Part shown: positions 11,928-23,205 of the stretch, piece after piece
Layout of the letters: each line of letters begins with the position of its first letter
How positions within the stretch are numbered: position 1 is the first letter of the stretch
Assembly: GCA_964036295.1 (NCBI GenBank)
Contig: OZ038465.1
Span: 3,357,115-3,421,114, forward strand
Reading direction: 5' to 3'
DNA: 64,000 bases
DNA from: Plumapathes pennacea
Lineage: Eukaryota; Cnidaria; Anthozoa; Antipatharia; Myriopathidae
Notes under the pieces: generated by a model
Told to the model about the DNA's origin: nothing
Seen by the model: the letters and a program-made list of their open reading frames with translations, nothing else
Databases searched by the model: none
Position numbers and translations under genes: made by a program

Positions 11928-14044
11928 TGCAAACTACAAACAGCTTGGTTATCAGTCCCTGGAAAGTTGCCCGAAAGTATTATGCGATTTTGACATTTGG
12001 CCAAAAATGAGCATTTTGCGAAATATAATGCAAAGGCTGCTTTATCTTTCTTCTCAAAAATGGCCCATTTTGACGAATCAGTTTGTCATCTGGTAACAAA
12101 GATTTATCTGCCAATATATATGTTTGGCCTAAAATTCATTGTGGAGAGTTGACATGCTGTTCTGTTAGGAAACTCCATGTTACATTGTAATACGGTTACA
12201 CAAAGTACTTATCAAGAGTCCTTTCCAGTTTCTCGCGGCATCCAACATGGCGAATGATCGAGGGTGTAGGCTTTTCTTTGCCTGGTGCTTCTGTATTCAG
12301 ATGAAGGGCTAATTCACAATGCAGAGTGGTCATGTAATGAGAGAAATAGGTCAAGACAAGCCTGTTGTAGGATATGCATTTTCTTTGTTTGAATTTGCTC
12401 ATTTGCTGAGGATTCGTCCACGAATTTGGCCGAAGTATTCCCCTGCATCGAAACTGCAAGGTACAGTAACACTGAACGTATTTATTCGTTTGCAAAGCCC
12501 ATGCGTTATAAAATGTCATTATTTTTATGGTATATACTCCTATGTCAGTCTTGAAGAATGCCTGGGGATTTCCGATGTTTTATGGTTTGCAATCAAATCC
12601 TTGGGACTCAGAATACAAAGAAACTTTGACCATGTTGGAGGATGCTGGCTTCAAGTACAATAGAGGCTAATGAGCCATCTTTTGTTAAACTTTCTCCAAC
12701 ATGACTGCCATGACGTCAGTTGCAAACGAAGAGTTATTGGGTTGCCTGACTCTAATATTGATCTCCTGCATTGGGCCAATCCGTTTTATGTCTTCACCCC
12801 CCTCCCCCCAATTGAGGGTTGTGGATATCCTTGGAGGGAGGGGTCCCAGCATAAAATCCACGGGGTTTTGTATTCAAGGGGGTGAATCCCTGATGAAATC
12901 CATGGGGGTCTGTGGGGGAGGTGGTTTGGTTTCAGTAAAATGCAATAAGATTACTAGGTAATATTAGGCAAAATTAGACCACCCCAGCCCAGTATTTCCA
13001 TGGGGGTTGCTTCTCCAAATATCCAGGGGTCCAACCAATAATGTATTATCCAAAGGGTCTCCTTAGAAAACCCTCAGTAGTGGGGGTGCAGATATAAAAT
13101 GGAATGGCCCATTTTGATGTAGGGTACAATGTAAATCACAGGATTGTACTCTGCAATGCTATTAGAACTTGAGGGGTACACAAATCCATTATTGTGTACA
13201 GAATCCTGTATCCTAAGAAACGTCTGGTGGATTTCATCCTCCTGCCTGCAGATATTGAGGAAATATGACCAACCAATACTGGATTTCATTTCCCTGTGGA
13301 TAATTAAGATGCTATTTGTTACTCCTTGGTCTGCATACTTGACAGTGAAGCATTCAAAGGTGAAACAAACACTGTTTAAAAGATTAAAACCTAATAAAGA
13401 TCCTATATCCAAGAGGATAAAATTCATGGTATGAAATCCACTGTGACACCAGTTGTTGCATAAGGGCATTTACTTCAACCATTGATAATGAATCATTAGA
13501 TTTTGATATGAAACTTGAAATGAATGTACAGTATACAGTGAAACCCCAAGAACAAAGTGGTGGTAGGGACTGGGGAAATGTGTTCGTTATATTAGGGGAT
13601 TATAATTTAAATGAAACCCTGATATACAATGAATACTATTTGTACAATCTTCCTTGCTTGGCTTATCAGTGGATGTTCAGCTCCTTCCAACTATCCAGAG
13701 TGCTGTTTGGAGTGAGACTGAAGACTCATCTTGCCTGCTTGTCTTGCTTTGTAGTAATGGTGAGTCAAGTCTAACCATTGCATTCACTCCAAAGCTTAAC
13801 TTCAGATTCTTCCAACCACATATGATGAATATGTACAAGTGCTTTAGGAAAAAATAGAGGATATTACATGGCCGCATGGAAATATGAGTTTTATCTACGA
13901 GTGTTTGAGATATATCAACACAAGAAGATAAAATTTGTATAAATTTCTAAGTGGCCATGTGATGTTCTGTTTAAACTATATCAATATTGAGATGAAATAT
14001 CCGAAAGAAAGACATCTCACAGCCTATATTTCTTGTTAAAACTT
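11928..14044. other. Gene-free stretch with degenerate repeats
   Basis: No convincing coding exon. The 12.8-13.1 kb part is rich in CCCTCC/GGGGG blocks. Around 13560-13625 there is a diverged relative of sequence near 62430-62500 (shared AGGGACTGGG.AAATGTGTTCGTTAT), indicating dispersed element fragments. Confidence 0.5.
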
Positions 14045-14298
14045 CAATCCTGGCCAAAAGTCGTGGGACACTTAGCCTTTTATCTAAAAATTATGACATT
14101 TTCCCTCTTCCCGCCCCCCTCCCCCCTTGCAATGTTGAATGAATGTGCTCAAAGTGCACTCCCTTTAAGCAACATTGTATGGGGGGGAGGTGGAGGACTA
14201 AGTTTCGCAAACAGGAGCCGCTTTCGTTGTTCAACAAGGAGTGGTGGTGAAAACATAGCATTTTTTCAGAGTGTCCCACATACTTTTGGCCAGGATTG
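14045..14298. mobile_element. Tc1/mariner-like miniature element, 254 bp
   Basis: Terminal inverted repeats: CAATCCTGGCCAAAAG.. at 14045-14071 and ..CTTTTGGCCAGGATTG at 14271-14298, about 27 bases each with a one-base indel. The GGCCAAAAGTATGTGGGACAC style of end is familiar from Tc1/mariner transposons; that family call is from memory. There is no transposase, so it would be non-autonomous. Confidence 0.7.
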
Positions 14299-14429
14299 TT
14301 GCTGTCTTGGAAAATCCCATGCACAGTGAATATAACATTTCTATCTTTCACATGTGACGATATTGCACGTGATGAAAATATCAGGTTTTAGAACAGGTGA
14401 AATCCTGGTATTTCATTGATATCTACTGC

Positions 14430-14687
<258 letters not shown>

Positions 14688-15045
14688 TACTATCAATGTG
14701 CCAAAAACTAGAATATCCTGCATGAAGCAAACATTTCTTCCTTTTGCCTGAAGGAGATCAGATATTGATCTGAAGAAGCTTAGCTGCTATACATATGCTG
14801 CAGCAGCAAACTGTGATGTATTTTGCTTGGATTGTGATTGACATGTACTGATATTGACTGTAGGTATAATAAAAATGCCAATACCAGTAATAGAGATGCT
14901 TGTACCTAGAACTAGCATGTAATACATTAGAAAAACAATAACTCAAGTTTACCATGTAACATTTGCCAGGTAGTCTTTTGCTCTGGAGCAGTTGTCCAAC
15001 AGGAACTCCAGTTGTGAAACAAATATCATGGTTCCAGGTCAGATT

Positions 15046-15049
15046 CTAC

Positions 15050-15087
<38 letters not shown>

Positions 15088-15099
15088 TATTATTATTAC

Positions 15100-15128
<29 letters not shown>
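15046..15128. repeat. (ATT)n microsatellite
   Basis: About 27 ATT units with a few ACT interruptions, opposite in strand sense to the AAT run 600 bases upstream. The surrounding 14.7-16.5 kb holds no recognisable exon. Confidence 0.95.
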
Positions 15129-15131
<3 letters not shown>

Positions 15132-16559
15132 ATGATATAATAATATAAAAATTATACATATACCATAATTTCTTGGAAGGGTGTTTATTGCAGTTTACGA
15201 GGGGGTGCTTGAATGAGGGGAGGAATTTGATTTAATTGAGGGGGAAGAAGGAGAGGGGGGTGGGGTGGGGTGAGGGGAGTGGTGGTCAATGGAGTAAAAA
15301 AAAAGTATTACTAGTCCAAGTAAAAACATGGAATGAGGATTTCGGACCTGATTACATGAGGTGCGATGGCCAGATTTTGCCAAATCCTAATGTGGCTGTG
15401 ATAAACATCAAAAGTCAACTGCCTAATTACACAGAACTGACCATGAGATACTGGTATCTCGATTAGACGGGCTTACATTTTTTCATGTGTAATCTGGACC
15501 AGCTGGCTTAGTGGGCTAGCAAAAAATATGATATTCATGCTCATGTGTCACATTTCTGTACTGATGATGCAAGGTCTATGTTGTGTGATTCTGTTGTGAT
15601 GCATAATAATTTCTGATTATCATTCTTACAACAACTTACCTGACCTGTTGAGATCAAACTCAAGAAGGTCAAGAAGTAACCTTCTTGGGATTCTTCCCCA
15701 TTTTGGTGTTAACCAGTCCTAGACGTTAAGTTTGTTTAACTGAGCCACGGGAGCTGCTTCCTTTTGGGAAACTAATTAAAAAAAAAAAAGAATGCGAAAC
15801 CTGCAGCTGTTAACGTTCAACGCGCAGAAGTTTGTACCCAGCAGAGCCGGAAACGTCCGTCAAACGATGCCAAATATTGCTTATTTAAAAAAAAAATGTA
15901 TTATTAAATTTTTAATTGTGAAAGTTCAAAAAAAGGTTGTGCGTTTATATGATGTTATAGATTTTATGGACTTTATAGATTTTATGGATTTCAAGAGCAG
16001 ACTTGCAGAAAAAGCTTCGTATGTCTTCGTGGTTACTGTACGACCTTTTTTTAAATTTCAAAATTAATAATGTAGGAAACAGTTTTATGAATAGATAAAT
16101 ACGCCCGATTGGAGTGAATAGATTGCAGGAGTAATTTGATTGGTTTTGTAAACGGAGATGAAATACGATAAAGCTGCATTTTCAAAACGCGCTGCTGCAC
16201 CAAGATGTAGAGGAAAGAAGTACGACATAACGGACATATTGAAGCATCTCTAAGGTAGGCTGTCTTGTTTTTGTATATATAGCTTATTTAATTGTTTTCT
16301 CAAAGTTTAAATGTGATGAAAAGTCAGATTTAAAGAGGTCAAAGGTACGAATTAATTCTGAACAAGCTCTTGACAAATGAAGTCGAATCATGTTTTTGCT
16401 GTATTTTTGTTTCTATTTTTATATTTTCTGATACCTATTAATACAACACAGTCATAGATATACTATAGAAGCAGGAGTGACTTGACAACTCGTGTCTAAT
16501 ACAACCATCTTTCACGTTGCCCTCCTTTCTATCAGGAACTGTTGGTTCTGTTTTTCAGC

Positions 16560-17489
16560 ATGGAATTGGTGACTTTGGGCGTCGGATTACTCCTGTTTGT
16601 GATTGCAGTCAGTGGAAACGGTCTTCTTATCTTTCTGATCGTTCGGCGACGAAGCCTCCGAACAACAAACAACAGCTTCGTGTTATCACTCGCCCTGGCC
16701 GACTTTTGTTGCGGCTTATTTTACGCATCTGCTCTTCTCAGTAAGCAATTTAATCCTGCAAGTTTCCTCCTACTCGGTCGAATCATGCGTTACTTGCTAT
16801 ATGTGTCAGTGACCAATCTTTGTGCATTAACACTGGATCGCTACCTGGCTATTGTTAATCCTCTGAGATACGTCGCGCTCATGACTACAAGGCGCATTTT
16901 CTTCCTGATAACGCTGGCATGGGGTATTCCAGTTGTAATATATCTGGCTCCCTCCTTTGCTTTAAAGTTTGGTACGTCAGGAGAATACAATATCCACTTC
17001 GTGACTTTCCTTTGTGTTATCCAAATTTGTGTTTGTGTGCTTCTACTCCTTGCCACAACGCGTATATTCCTCATCGTTCGGAGACATGCGAAACGAAACG
17101 TTGTCGTGGTGAAACAGCTGATGTTTAACCACACACTTCAATACGGCAGAGCGTTCAGACCTCAAGAAGCTGCATCAGCAAGGGTTGTTGGATCTGTTGT
17201 AGGCATCTTTATCATTTGCTATGCCGTGAACACTTATAACAATATCTGTCTCGTTGGATTATGCAAAGCACCGAAAGCATTCAAACTATATAATGTTACT
17301 TTGTTGCTTAAGGTGGTCAATTCTGTTGTGAACCCCTTTGCCTACGCCTTCTTCAAGAAAGACGTCAAGAAAGAGCTAAAGCGTTTTCTTTCATCGTCAC
17401 TTCATCGAGCACCAGTGATTCCCATGCATCTGATACGAAAGGAGTCAGAGAAGAGGGGATATCTTAGTGGGGAAAGCTTGGTCAGTTGA
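16560..17489 (+). CDS. Class A GPCR 1 of 6, melanocortin/adenosine-like, cysteine-poor variant
   Basis: A 309-aa seven-helix receptor on one exon. The first ATG in the conserved register (16560) places GNG (N1.50) at residue 20. LALADF (D2.50 = 48), DRY at 93-95, PLRY in loop 2, a TM4 tryptophan and NPFAY in TM7 identify the rhodopsin family. TM5 lacks the usual proline and TM6 reads GIFIICYAVN instead of a CWxP form. Unlike the other five, it has neither the ECL1 cysteine nor the TM3 cysteine (position 3.25 is Phe69). ECL3 keeps the C-x4-C pair. Its tail is the longest of the set, ending RGYLSGESLVS, with Ser/Lys-rich sequence. An acceptor-like AG at 16534-16535 suggests a non-coding first exon. 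Ligand unknown. AATAAA lies at 17583-17588. Confidence 0.88.
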   Translation: MELVTLGVGLLLFVIAVSGNGLLIFLIVRRRSLRTTNNSFVLSLALADFCCGLFYASALLSKQFNPASFLLLGRIMRYLLYVSVTNLCALTLDRYLAIVNPLRYVALMTTRRIFFLITLAWGIPVVIYLAPSFALKFGTSGEYNIHFVTFLCVIQICVCVLLLLATTRIFLIVRRHAKRNVVVVKQLMFNHTLQYGRAFRPQEAASARVVGSVVGIFIICYAVNTYNNICLVGLCKAPKAFKLYNVTLLLKVVNSVVNPFAYAFFKKDVKKELKRFLSSSLHRAPVIPMHLIRKESEKRGYLSGESLVS

Positions 17490-18195
17490 TGATAATAGAA
17501 GTTAATTAAGACGCGGAGGTGGCCTGTCAGCTGTCTTTTGCTTTTCAGTGATTAAGAAAGTGCGTTCACGAACTGCATATGAAATAAATACAAGATTCGT
17601 ACGACGATATACAGTCCTATGTTTAAACTGTATTTATATACTTCAGAACAAATATCGTGTTACCAAATAGTCAGACAGTTTTTTGACACTTAAAATCTGA
17701 TTAAATTTTAAATCAGTTCTTGCGTATTTTGTTGTTGTAATAAGAGCCGTGTACGTTAATAAGTTAATAATGTGGCCAGCGGTATTAAGAGTTCTAGATT
17801 CAATCAAGTGAAGTAGTAATTCGATCGGTTTCTTTACGCGAAGAATAAAGATCGTTTGTCCAAGGATATACAGATTTAAGATAACTGACTTATCCACACT
17901 GCAACTCCAGGTATATCCATTGTTCGTTTATCGTCCCTTTCTTCTTCGTCATTTATATCAAACTGCTCTTTAAAACTACTGATGTCATGGCTAAAAAAAC
18001 AGTTAATAATCCTTTAACATAACATCGTTGCGTGTTAGTAATGCATTCATGGCCAAGGCGATAACATGATACTAGAATTACATTTGTCAGTTCAATAAAT
18101 ACACCTGCCTTCTCTTCCTCCTACCTATTAGACACTTTTCCTTTTGTATGTTTCTTTTGTTTAGCAGTAAAAGGCCAGTTCTTATCTAAGTGAAG
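17490..18195. other. Intergenic stretch between GPCR 1 and 2
   Basis: Contains the likely polyadenylation signal AATAAA at 17583-17588 and, near its end, a T-rich acceptor (AG at 18163-18164) that probably starts the GPCR 2 exon. No other feature seen. Confidence 0.5.
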
Positions 18196-18255
18196 ATGAC
18201 ACTTCTTTGGTCCTTCGTCATTGGATTACTGTTTGCTGCAGTAGTTTGTATCTAA
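18196..18255 (+). other. In-frame upstream mini-ORF duplicating the start of GPCR 2
   Basis: ATG at 18196 opens 19 codons ending in TAA (18253-18255), in the same frame as the receptor that starts at 18262. It reads LLWSFVIGLLFA, clearly a diverged copy of the receptor start (LWSSVTGLLLA). The preceding TATCTAA..GAAGATG context is also duplicated, so this is an approximately 66-bp tandem duplication. A ribosome scanning from the 5' end would meet this ATG first, so it may act as an upstream ORF that lowers expression. Confidence 0.7.
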
Positions 18256-18261
18256 AGAAAG

Positions 18262-19149
18262 ATGTTTATACCTCTTTGGTCCTCTGTCACTGGATTATTG
18301 TTGGCTGTGATTGCTGTTATTGGGAACGGTCTTGTCATTTACCTGCTCGCCGTGCGAAGAAACCTTCGAACTTGTGGCAACTACTTCTTGTTGTCGCTCG
18401 CTGTGGCTGACTTTAGTTGTGGTATTGTTCATCCTTTTCATTATTCTATTTGTTACTTTGATCAGTCGGGTGCCAGTTGTATCATCATAATCGGTGTCCA
18501 GTACTACTTGTTTTATGCATCAATAACCAATCTCTGTGCATTAACACTGGATCGTTACATGGCTATAACAAAACCTTTAAGGTACATCACTTTTATGACT
18601 ATCAGACGCTTTCAGTTCCTGGGAACGACTGCATGGTTGCTGCCACTCCTCGTATTTGTTCCACTCTTCCTAGCGTCGAGATTCGAAGCATTTGGTCAAA
18701 GGACATTGGCCTTTAAGAAGTGGTTCCTAGCTTTACTATCCTTTATTCAAGTTAGTGTTTGTTTGGCTTTAATCCTTGCCACGACACGTATATTCCTCGT
18801 CGCTCGCAGACATGCGAGACGAAATGCCATCATGATGAAACAGCTGATGTTTAACCACACACTTCAACAAGGCAGAGCGTTCAGACCTCAAGAAGCTGCA
18901 TCAGCAAAGGTTGTTGCATCTGTTGTAGGCATCTTTATCGTTTGCTATGCCGTCAACATTTATTCCAATATCTGTCTCGTAGATTTGTGCAAAGCACCAG
19001 AAGCAATTTATTTTATAAGCACCCTGCTTAAGCTGGTCAACTCAACTGTGAATCCCATTGCGTATGCTTTTTTCAAGAAGGACATCAAAAAGGAACTTAA
19101 GCGATTATTTTATTCGATTCAGAGGGCTTCAGTGACTCCCCACCTGTAA
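18262..19149 (+). CDS. Class A GPCR 2 of 6, melanocortin/adenosine-like
   Basis: A 295-aa single-exon receptor. Landmarks: N22 (1.50), D50 (2.50), ECL1 Cys64, Cys73 (3.25), DRY 97-99, W125 (4.50), CYAV 228-231 where CWxP is expected, ECL3 Cys238 and Cys243, NPIAY 264-268, then a basic helix 8 (FFKKDIKKELKR). ECL2 is short and has no cysteine, and TM5 has no proline; both are traits of the melanocortin/lipid/cannabinoid/adenosine receptor group. Its 3' half and 3' flank (18501-19373) are nearly identical to GPCR 6 and probably the donor of that tract. Likely a plasma-membrane G-protein-coupled receptor; ligand and G protein not deducible. Confidence 0.9.
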   Translation: MFIPLWSSVTGLLLAVIAVIGNGLVIYLLAVRRNLRTCGNYFLLSLAVADFSCGIVHPFHYSICYFDQSGASCIIIIGVQYYLFYASITNLCALTLDRYMAITKPLRYITFMTIRRFQFLGTTAWLLPLLVFVPLFLASRFEAFGQRTLAFKKWFLALLSFIQVSVCLALILATTRIFLVARRHARRNAIMMKQLMFNHTLQQGRAFRPQEAASAKVVASVVGIFIVCYAVNIYSNICLVDLCKAPEAIYFISTLLKLVNSTVNPIAYAFFKKDIKKELKRLFYSIQRASVTPHL

Positions 19150-20528
19150 CAAAGTGAGAAAAACAAGAAACAACGCTTACTTAGTGATTTAAAGGCGGTG
19201 TAAAGTGCTACTGGCCGGTAATCAAAATGTTCATTTTTTGGTCAGCAGCAACCTCTTCTCTTTATGAGGAGTGTCAATTTTTAGTACTTCTATAGTCTGG
19301 CTAAATTTATGACCTTTACTTTGGTCAGAGTCCACCGTCTTATTATGAGATTCATGAGAAACAAATTTGCATTTTATCATTGTCTGCTATCGAACATTTT
19401 GGCATGTTCTAAATTGACCTAAAAAATTCTCTCGATGTTTTATGGTGTTTAATGATAACCTGAAAAGGGCAAGAAAAGCGAAGCATTTGAACTTTCATTG
19501 TTTGGAAATCCCTCGTAATCGCTCACAAGAAATAATAATTAAATTCTGGAACAGTGCCACCGGTTTGAGTCCCGTGCGTTGAAGTTTAGAAACGAAAATT
19601 ATAGGGCGCGGAGCCGCCTGTCAGCCATTTTGTAGAGCCTCTAAATGGCCATTTCCGAAGTGGTCTAATTTGAAAGCCAAATAACAGTTTCTAGTCACTG
19701 TTTAGCTGGTGCTGCTTCGTTTTATATTAATTTTTTTCTTTTCTCATTTTGGGCCCTGAATTCTGTTCAATTGGTCTCCTTATCTGTGGCTGATCAGTAA
19801 TGCCGCGAACGGCTGCACCAAAGGGCATCTATTTCTGCCAGCAAATGAGAATAATAGGTTCGCAAGGTGTACGTGCATGTGTCAATTGCGAGGTAGTATT
19901 ATCTGCGCGGTATTGAAAGTCAGATTGATTTTGTGGACGTCAATGCTTCTGGTGAGTTTTACGTACGACCAGTTTTGAGGTTGTTTCGAACTATTTTTCG
20001 CTGTTCGCGATGAAACTCGACCTCGAAATTCTTCTGTCAGAGCCGCCTGCCCCACACCAGGGATTAAAGGGTCTGAAACACAGGAAAGACCTCGGACAGT
20101 AGTCTCGTGAGGTTCTGTGAAGGAGTTTCGATGAGACAGAAACTTTCGATAGGAGTTGCGATATTTATATAATCACACACAGGCTCGTCAGCTCAGCCAA
20201 AGTCATCACAGAAAAAGAAAATTAAATTACGGTCCAGCCTTTCAGGATTTACCTGTCATATTTAATTTCATTTCCCGAAGTTGTTTTTGCTGTTCAACTT
20301 TCGATATAAGGATATAAGGGTTGTTTTTTCTTCTTCTTTGATGTGGTTGACAGGAGGATACTGGAACTCCCCGGATAACAACGATAATAGACGCGCGCAA
20401 TGCGCCCTGGTTGAGAGGGACCCTTTAATAACAATTCAGCATCCAAAGAAAATCGACGGCTTTTCTGAAGTTTGATAACAGTTCACCTACATATTCGTCG
20501 GCGGGAAAGCGTCGTTTGCACTAGAAAG
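19150..20528. other. Intergenic stretch between GPCR 2 and 3
   Basis: The first ~220 bases are the near-identical flank shared with GPCR 6. The remainder has no recognised gene or long repeat. Confidence 0.5.
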
Positions 20529-21416
20529 ATGTTTATGCCTCTTTGGTCCTCTGTCACTGGATTACTGCTGGCTGTGATCGCTGTTTTTGGGAACGGTTTT
20601 GTCATTTACTTGATCGCCATGCGACGAAACCTTCGAACTTGTGGCAACTACTTCTTATTGTCGCTCGCTTTGGCTGACTTCAGTTGTGGTCTTGTTCATC
20701 CTCTTCATGATGCTGTCTGCCACTTTGCTCAGTCGAGTGCCAGTTGTACCACCATCTCAAGTATCCGGTACTACTTGTTTTATGCATCAATAACCAATCT
20801 CTGTGTATTAACATTGGATCGTTACATGGCTATAACAAAACCTTTAAGGTACATCACCTCCATGACTACGAGGCGCTTTTGGTTCCTGGGAACGACTGCA
20901 TGGCTGCTGCCACTTCTCGTATTTGTTCCACTCTTCCTTTCACTTAAGTTTAAAGCATTTGGACAGATGCATTCGATATTTAAGATATGCTTTCTTTTCT
21001 TTCTGTGCTTTTTCCAAGCTATTGTTTGTTTGGCTTTACTTCTTGCCACAACACGTATATTCCTCGTCGCTCGCAGACATGCAAGACAAAACGCCATCAT
21101 GGTGAAACAGCTGATGTTTAACCACACATTTCAACACGGCAGAGCGTTCAGACCTCAAGAAGCTGCATCAGCGAAGGTTGTTGGATCTGTTGTAGGCGTC
21201 TTTGTCGTTTGCTATGGCGTCAACATTTATACCAATATCTGTGTCGTGGATTTGTGCAAAGCACCAGAAGCAGTGTATGTCATTTCCAATGTGCTTAAGC
21301 TTCTCAACTCCGCTGCGAATCCCATTCCGTATGCCTTTTTCAAGAAAGATATCAAGAAGGAACTTAAGCGATTATTTTGCTCGCTTCAGCGGGTTTCAGT
21401 GAGTCCCTATCTGTAA
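20529..21416 (+). CDS. Class A GPCR 3 of 6, melanocortin/adenosine-like
   Basis: A 295-aa single-exon receptor with the same residue numbering as GPCR 2. The frame is open further upstream but without ATG; 20529 matches the other family members. Its first third is close to GPCR 6 (MRRNLRT, HDAVCHFAQ, TISSIRYY), while TM5 (KICFLFFLCFFQ) has diverged strongly from both. The TM6 motif is CYGV. In TM7 the sequence is NPIPYAFF, an extra proline inside NPxxY not seen in the other copies. Cys64, Cys73 and the ECL3 pair are present. The TAA stop overlaps an AATAAA hexamer at 21415-21420, which may or may not be used. Confidence 0.9.
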   Translation: MFMPLWSSVTGLLLAVIAVFGNGFVIYLIAMRRNLRTCGNYFLLSLALADFSCGLVHPLHDAVCHFAQSSASCTTISSIRYYLFYASITNLCVLTLDRYMAITKPLRYITSMTTRRFWFLGTTAWLLPLLVFVPLFLSLKFKAFGQMHSIFKICFLFFLCFFQAIVCLALLLATTRIFLVARRHARQNAIMVKQLMFNHTFQHGRAFRPQEAASAKVVGSVVGVFVVCYGVNIYTNICVVDLCKAPEAVYVISNVLKLLNSAANPIPYAFFKKDIKKELKRLFCSLQRVSVSPYL

Positions 21417-23205
21417 TAAATTATTAATAAGGCGGTGGGTGTCCCTTTAACTGTTCTGCTGCAACCTTCTCTTCATGGGTAACAAGTTCTTGTGCCTCTA
21501 TAGTCTGGCTAAATCTATGACGTTCACTCTTATTAGAGAATGGGAACATATTTTCTGCCATTAAGCAAAGGGCAGGCATTCGAATTTTTGCCATTAGTTA
21601 TATATTAGCTGTTTGTAAAAACTTAAAGCAACACGAGCCTTTAAAAGTGACGTCACACAGAATAGATTGTAAGATTTTATAAGATAAGGTGGATGGTACG
21701 CGCAATCTAATTGCTCAAGCCAACGTGCATCACACGCGTACATCAACCTGATGATAGCCCGGCATTAGCTTGAATTGATTTCAGCCTCTCTTTAGTTTTT
21801 CCCCACGTTTCTGGTTGGTTGACCAACCAGATGAATTTTCACCTACAATATGAATTAACAATTAAAATTACCAAGAACTCTATAGGTGTTTCTCTGGTTT
21901 GATCAGGTGCAGAATAGGCAGAAGTGTTGGCCCCTTTCACTGCCGAAAGAAAGTTTGACTAAACCAAGTTCTAAAACATTAAACTCCTGCAATGTTAAAT
22001 GGAAAAAAAAAAAAAAAAAAAAAAGAAAAAGAAAAAAAGAAATCTAGTGAAATGTGATCAGTGAAACGAAAAGAACTCTTGATGAGAATATTCTAATATA
22101 AGAATATTAACGTGTTAACGTTGTTGTTGATTAGAATTTTTCCTTTTAGTAATTTTGAGATTAACTTGGACAAAGACAGCAGTAAAAAATAGTACTTTAT
22201 ACAAAGAGTTGCTAGTAGAGTAAACGAAACAGGATAAAAGGCGTGTGTGGCATAAAATCTGTTTTGCTATAGCTGCACCCACACTATATAGTATTCAATG
22301 CTGGAGCCTTTCTTATTCAAATGTAACCTTACATTTCTGAGCAATTATTTGAATTGCTTGCACTGCCATTGTTAGTCTTAAAATTAAAGTTTCGTTTTTA
22401 CACATATGTGCTAGTTTTGTTTTCTGCCAGATGTCATCGCGGTTCCTTTGAAGTGATGTAGAAACTGCGGTCAAGACCAAAAAATAAAGAGCGTTTTTGT
22501 TTTTATATTAGAGTGATTTCGTATAACCCTCTCACTGTGTGCTAATGAGTTCCACTAAATTCTAAAAGCTAGCACACACACATACATGGACATAGACAGA
22601 AGGAAGAGACTGAGAGACATGGGAATAACACTCTAAGCGCGGAAATTATATACCAGGTTTTGTTCCACGGTTATTCAGCGTATTTCGGAATTTAGCCACC
22701 TACTCGTAGACGCTCTTTCCTAAAGGCTATAATCGAGCTAATTTCTTACAAGAGAGCTGGTATTTTGTTTCTTAGTAAAGCTTGCGATATTGAAATAATA
22801 CTGATCGTGAAAGTTAGGTGTCAACCGTGCACTGTTTATTTATCCAAATCATGCTTTTGTGCATTGTTTCGTCTCATCACATTTAGAGGAGATCATTAGC
22901 ATATAAAAATCGGGTTGTACGAAGTCACTCTATTGGTTGTTTTCTGTGATCTCTGTTACATTGCGTATGCCAGTGTTTCGTTTCGTTTCCGTCCATGTGT
23001 TAATTATTTCGCCGGTTCCTGTTCATAAGGGTGTTCACTTACCGGAGATAGGGAAAGGAAACGACATAGTTCAGAGGTGGTATGTTGGTCACTTACGAGA
23101 GGTCACATGATAGATGGAGATTTGACTGAGCAACAGTCAGTATCTTGGACGTTCAGGGAGTTTACACTTAATTTTTTTTCTTTTGCAAATTACTTGAGAT
23201 GTGAG
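21417..23205. other. Intergenic stretch between GPCR 3 and 4
   Basis: Flank with similarity to the region downstream of GPCR 6 (GCAGGCATTCGAAT near 21570, TAAGATAAGGT near 21680), an A-rich run at about 22003-22040, and otherwise AT-rich sequence without a gene. Confidence 0.5.

Noticed and set aside
12319-13774. Several 90-115 codon ORFs at 12.3-13.8 kb
   Set aside because: Overlapping on both strands, no family resemblance, and the DNA contains repeat fragments.
16841-17134. Antisense open frames inside the GPCR genes (also 20822-21127 and 23496-23828)
   Set aside because: They are shadows of the conserved receptor sequence, present because the sense strand is constrained.
23077-23205. 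Longer N-terminus for GPCR 4
   Set aside because: The added residues have no counterpart in the other five receptors, and the extreme 5' part has no ATG.
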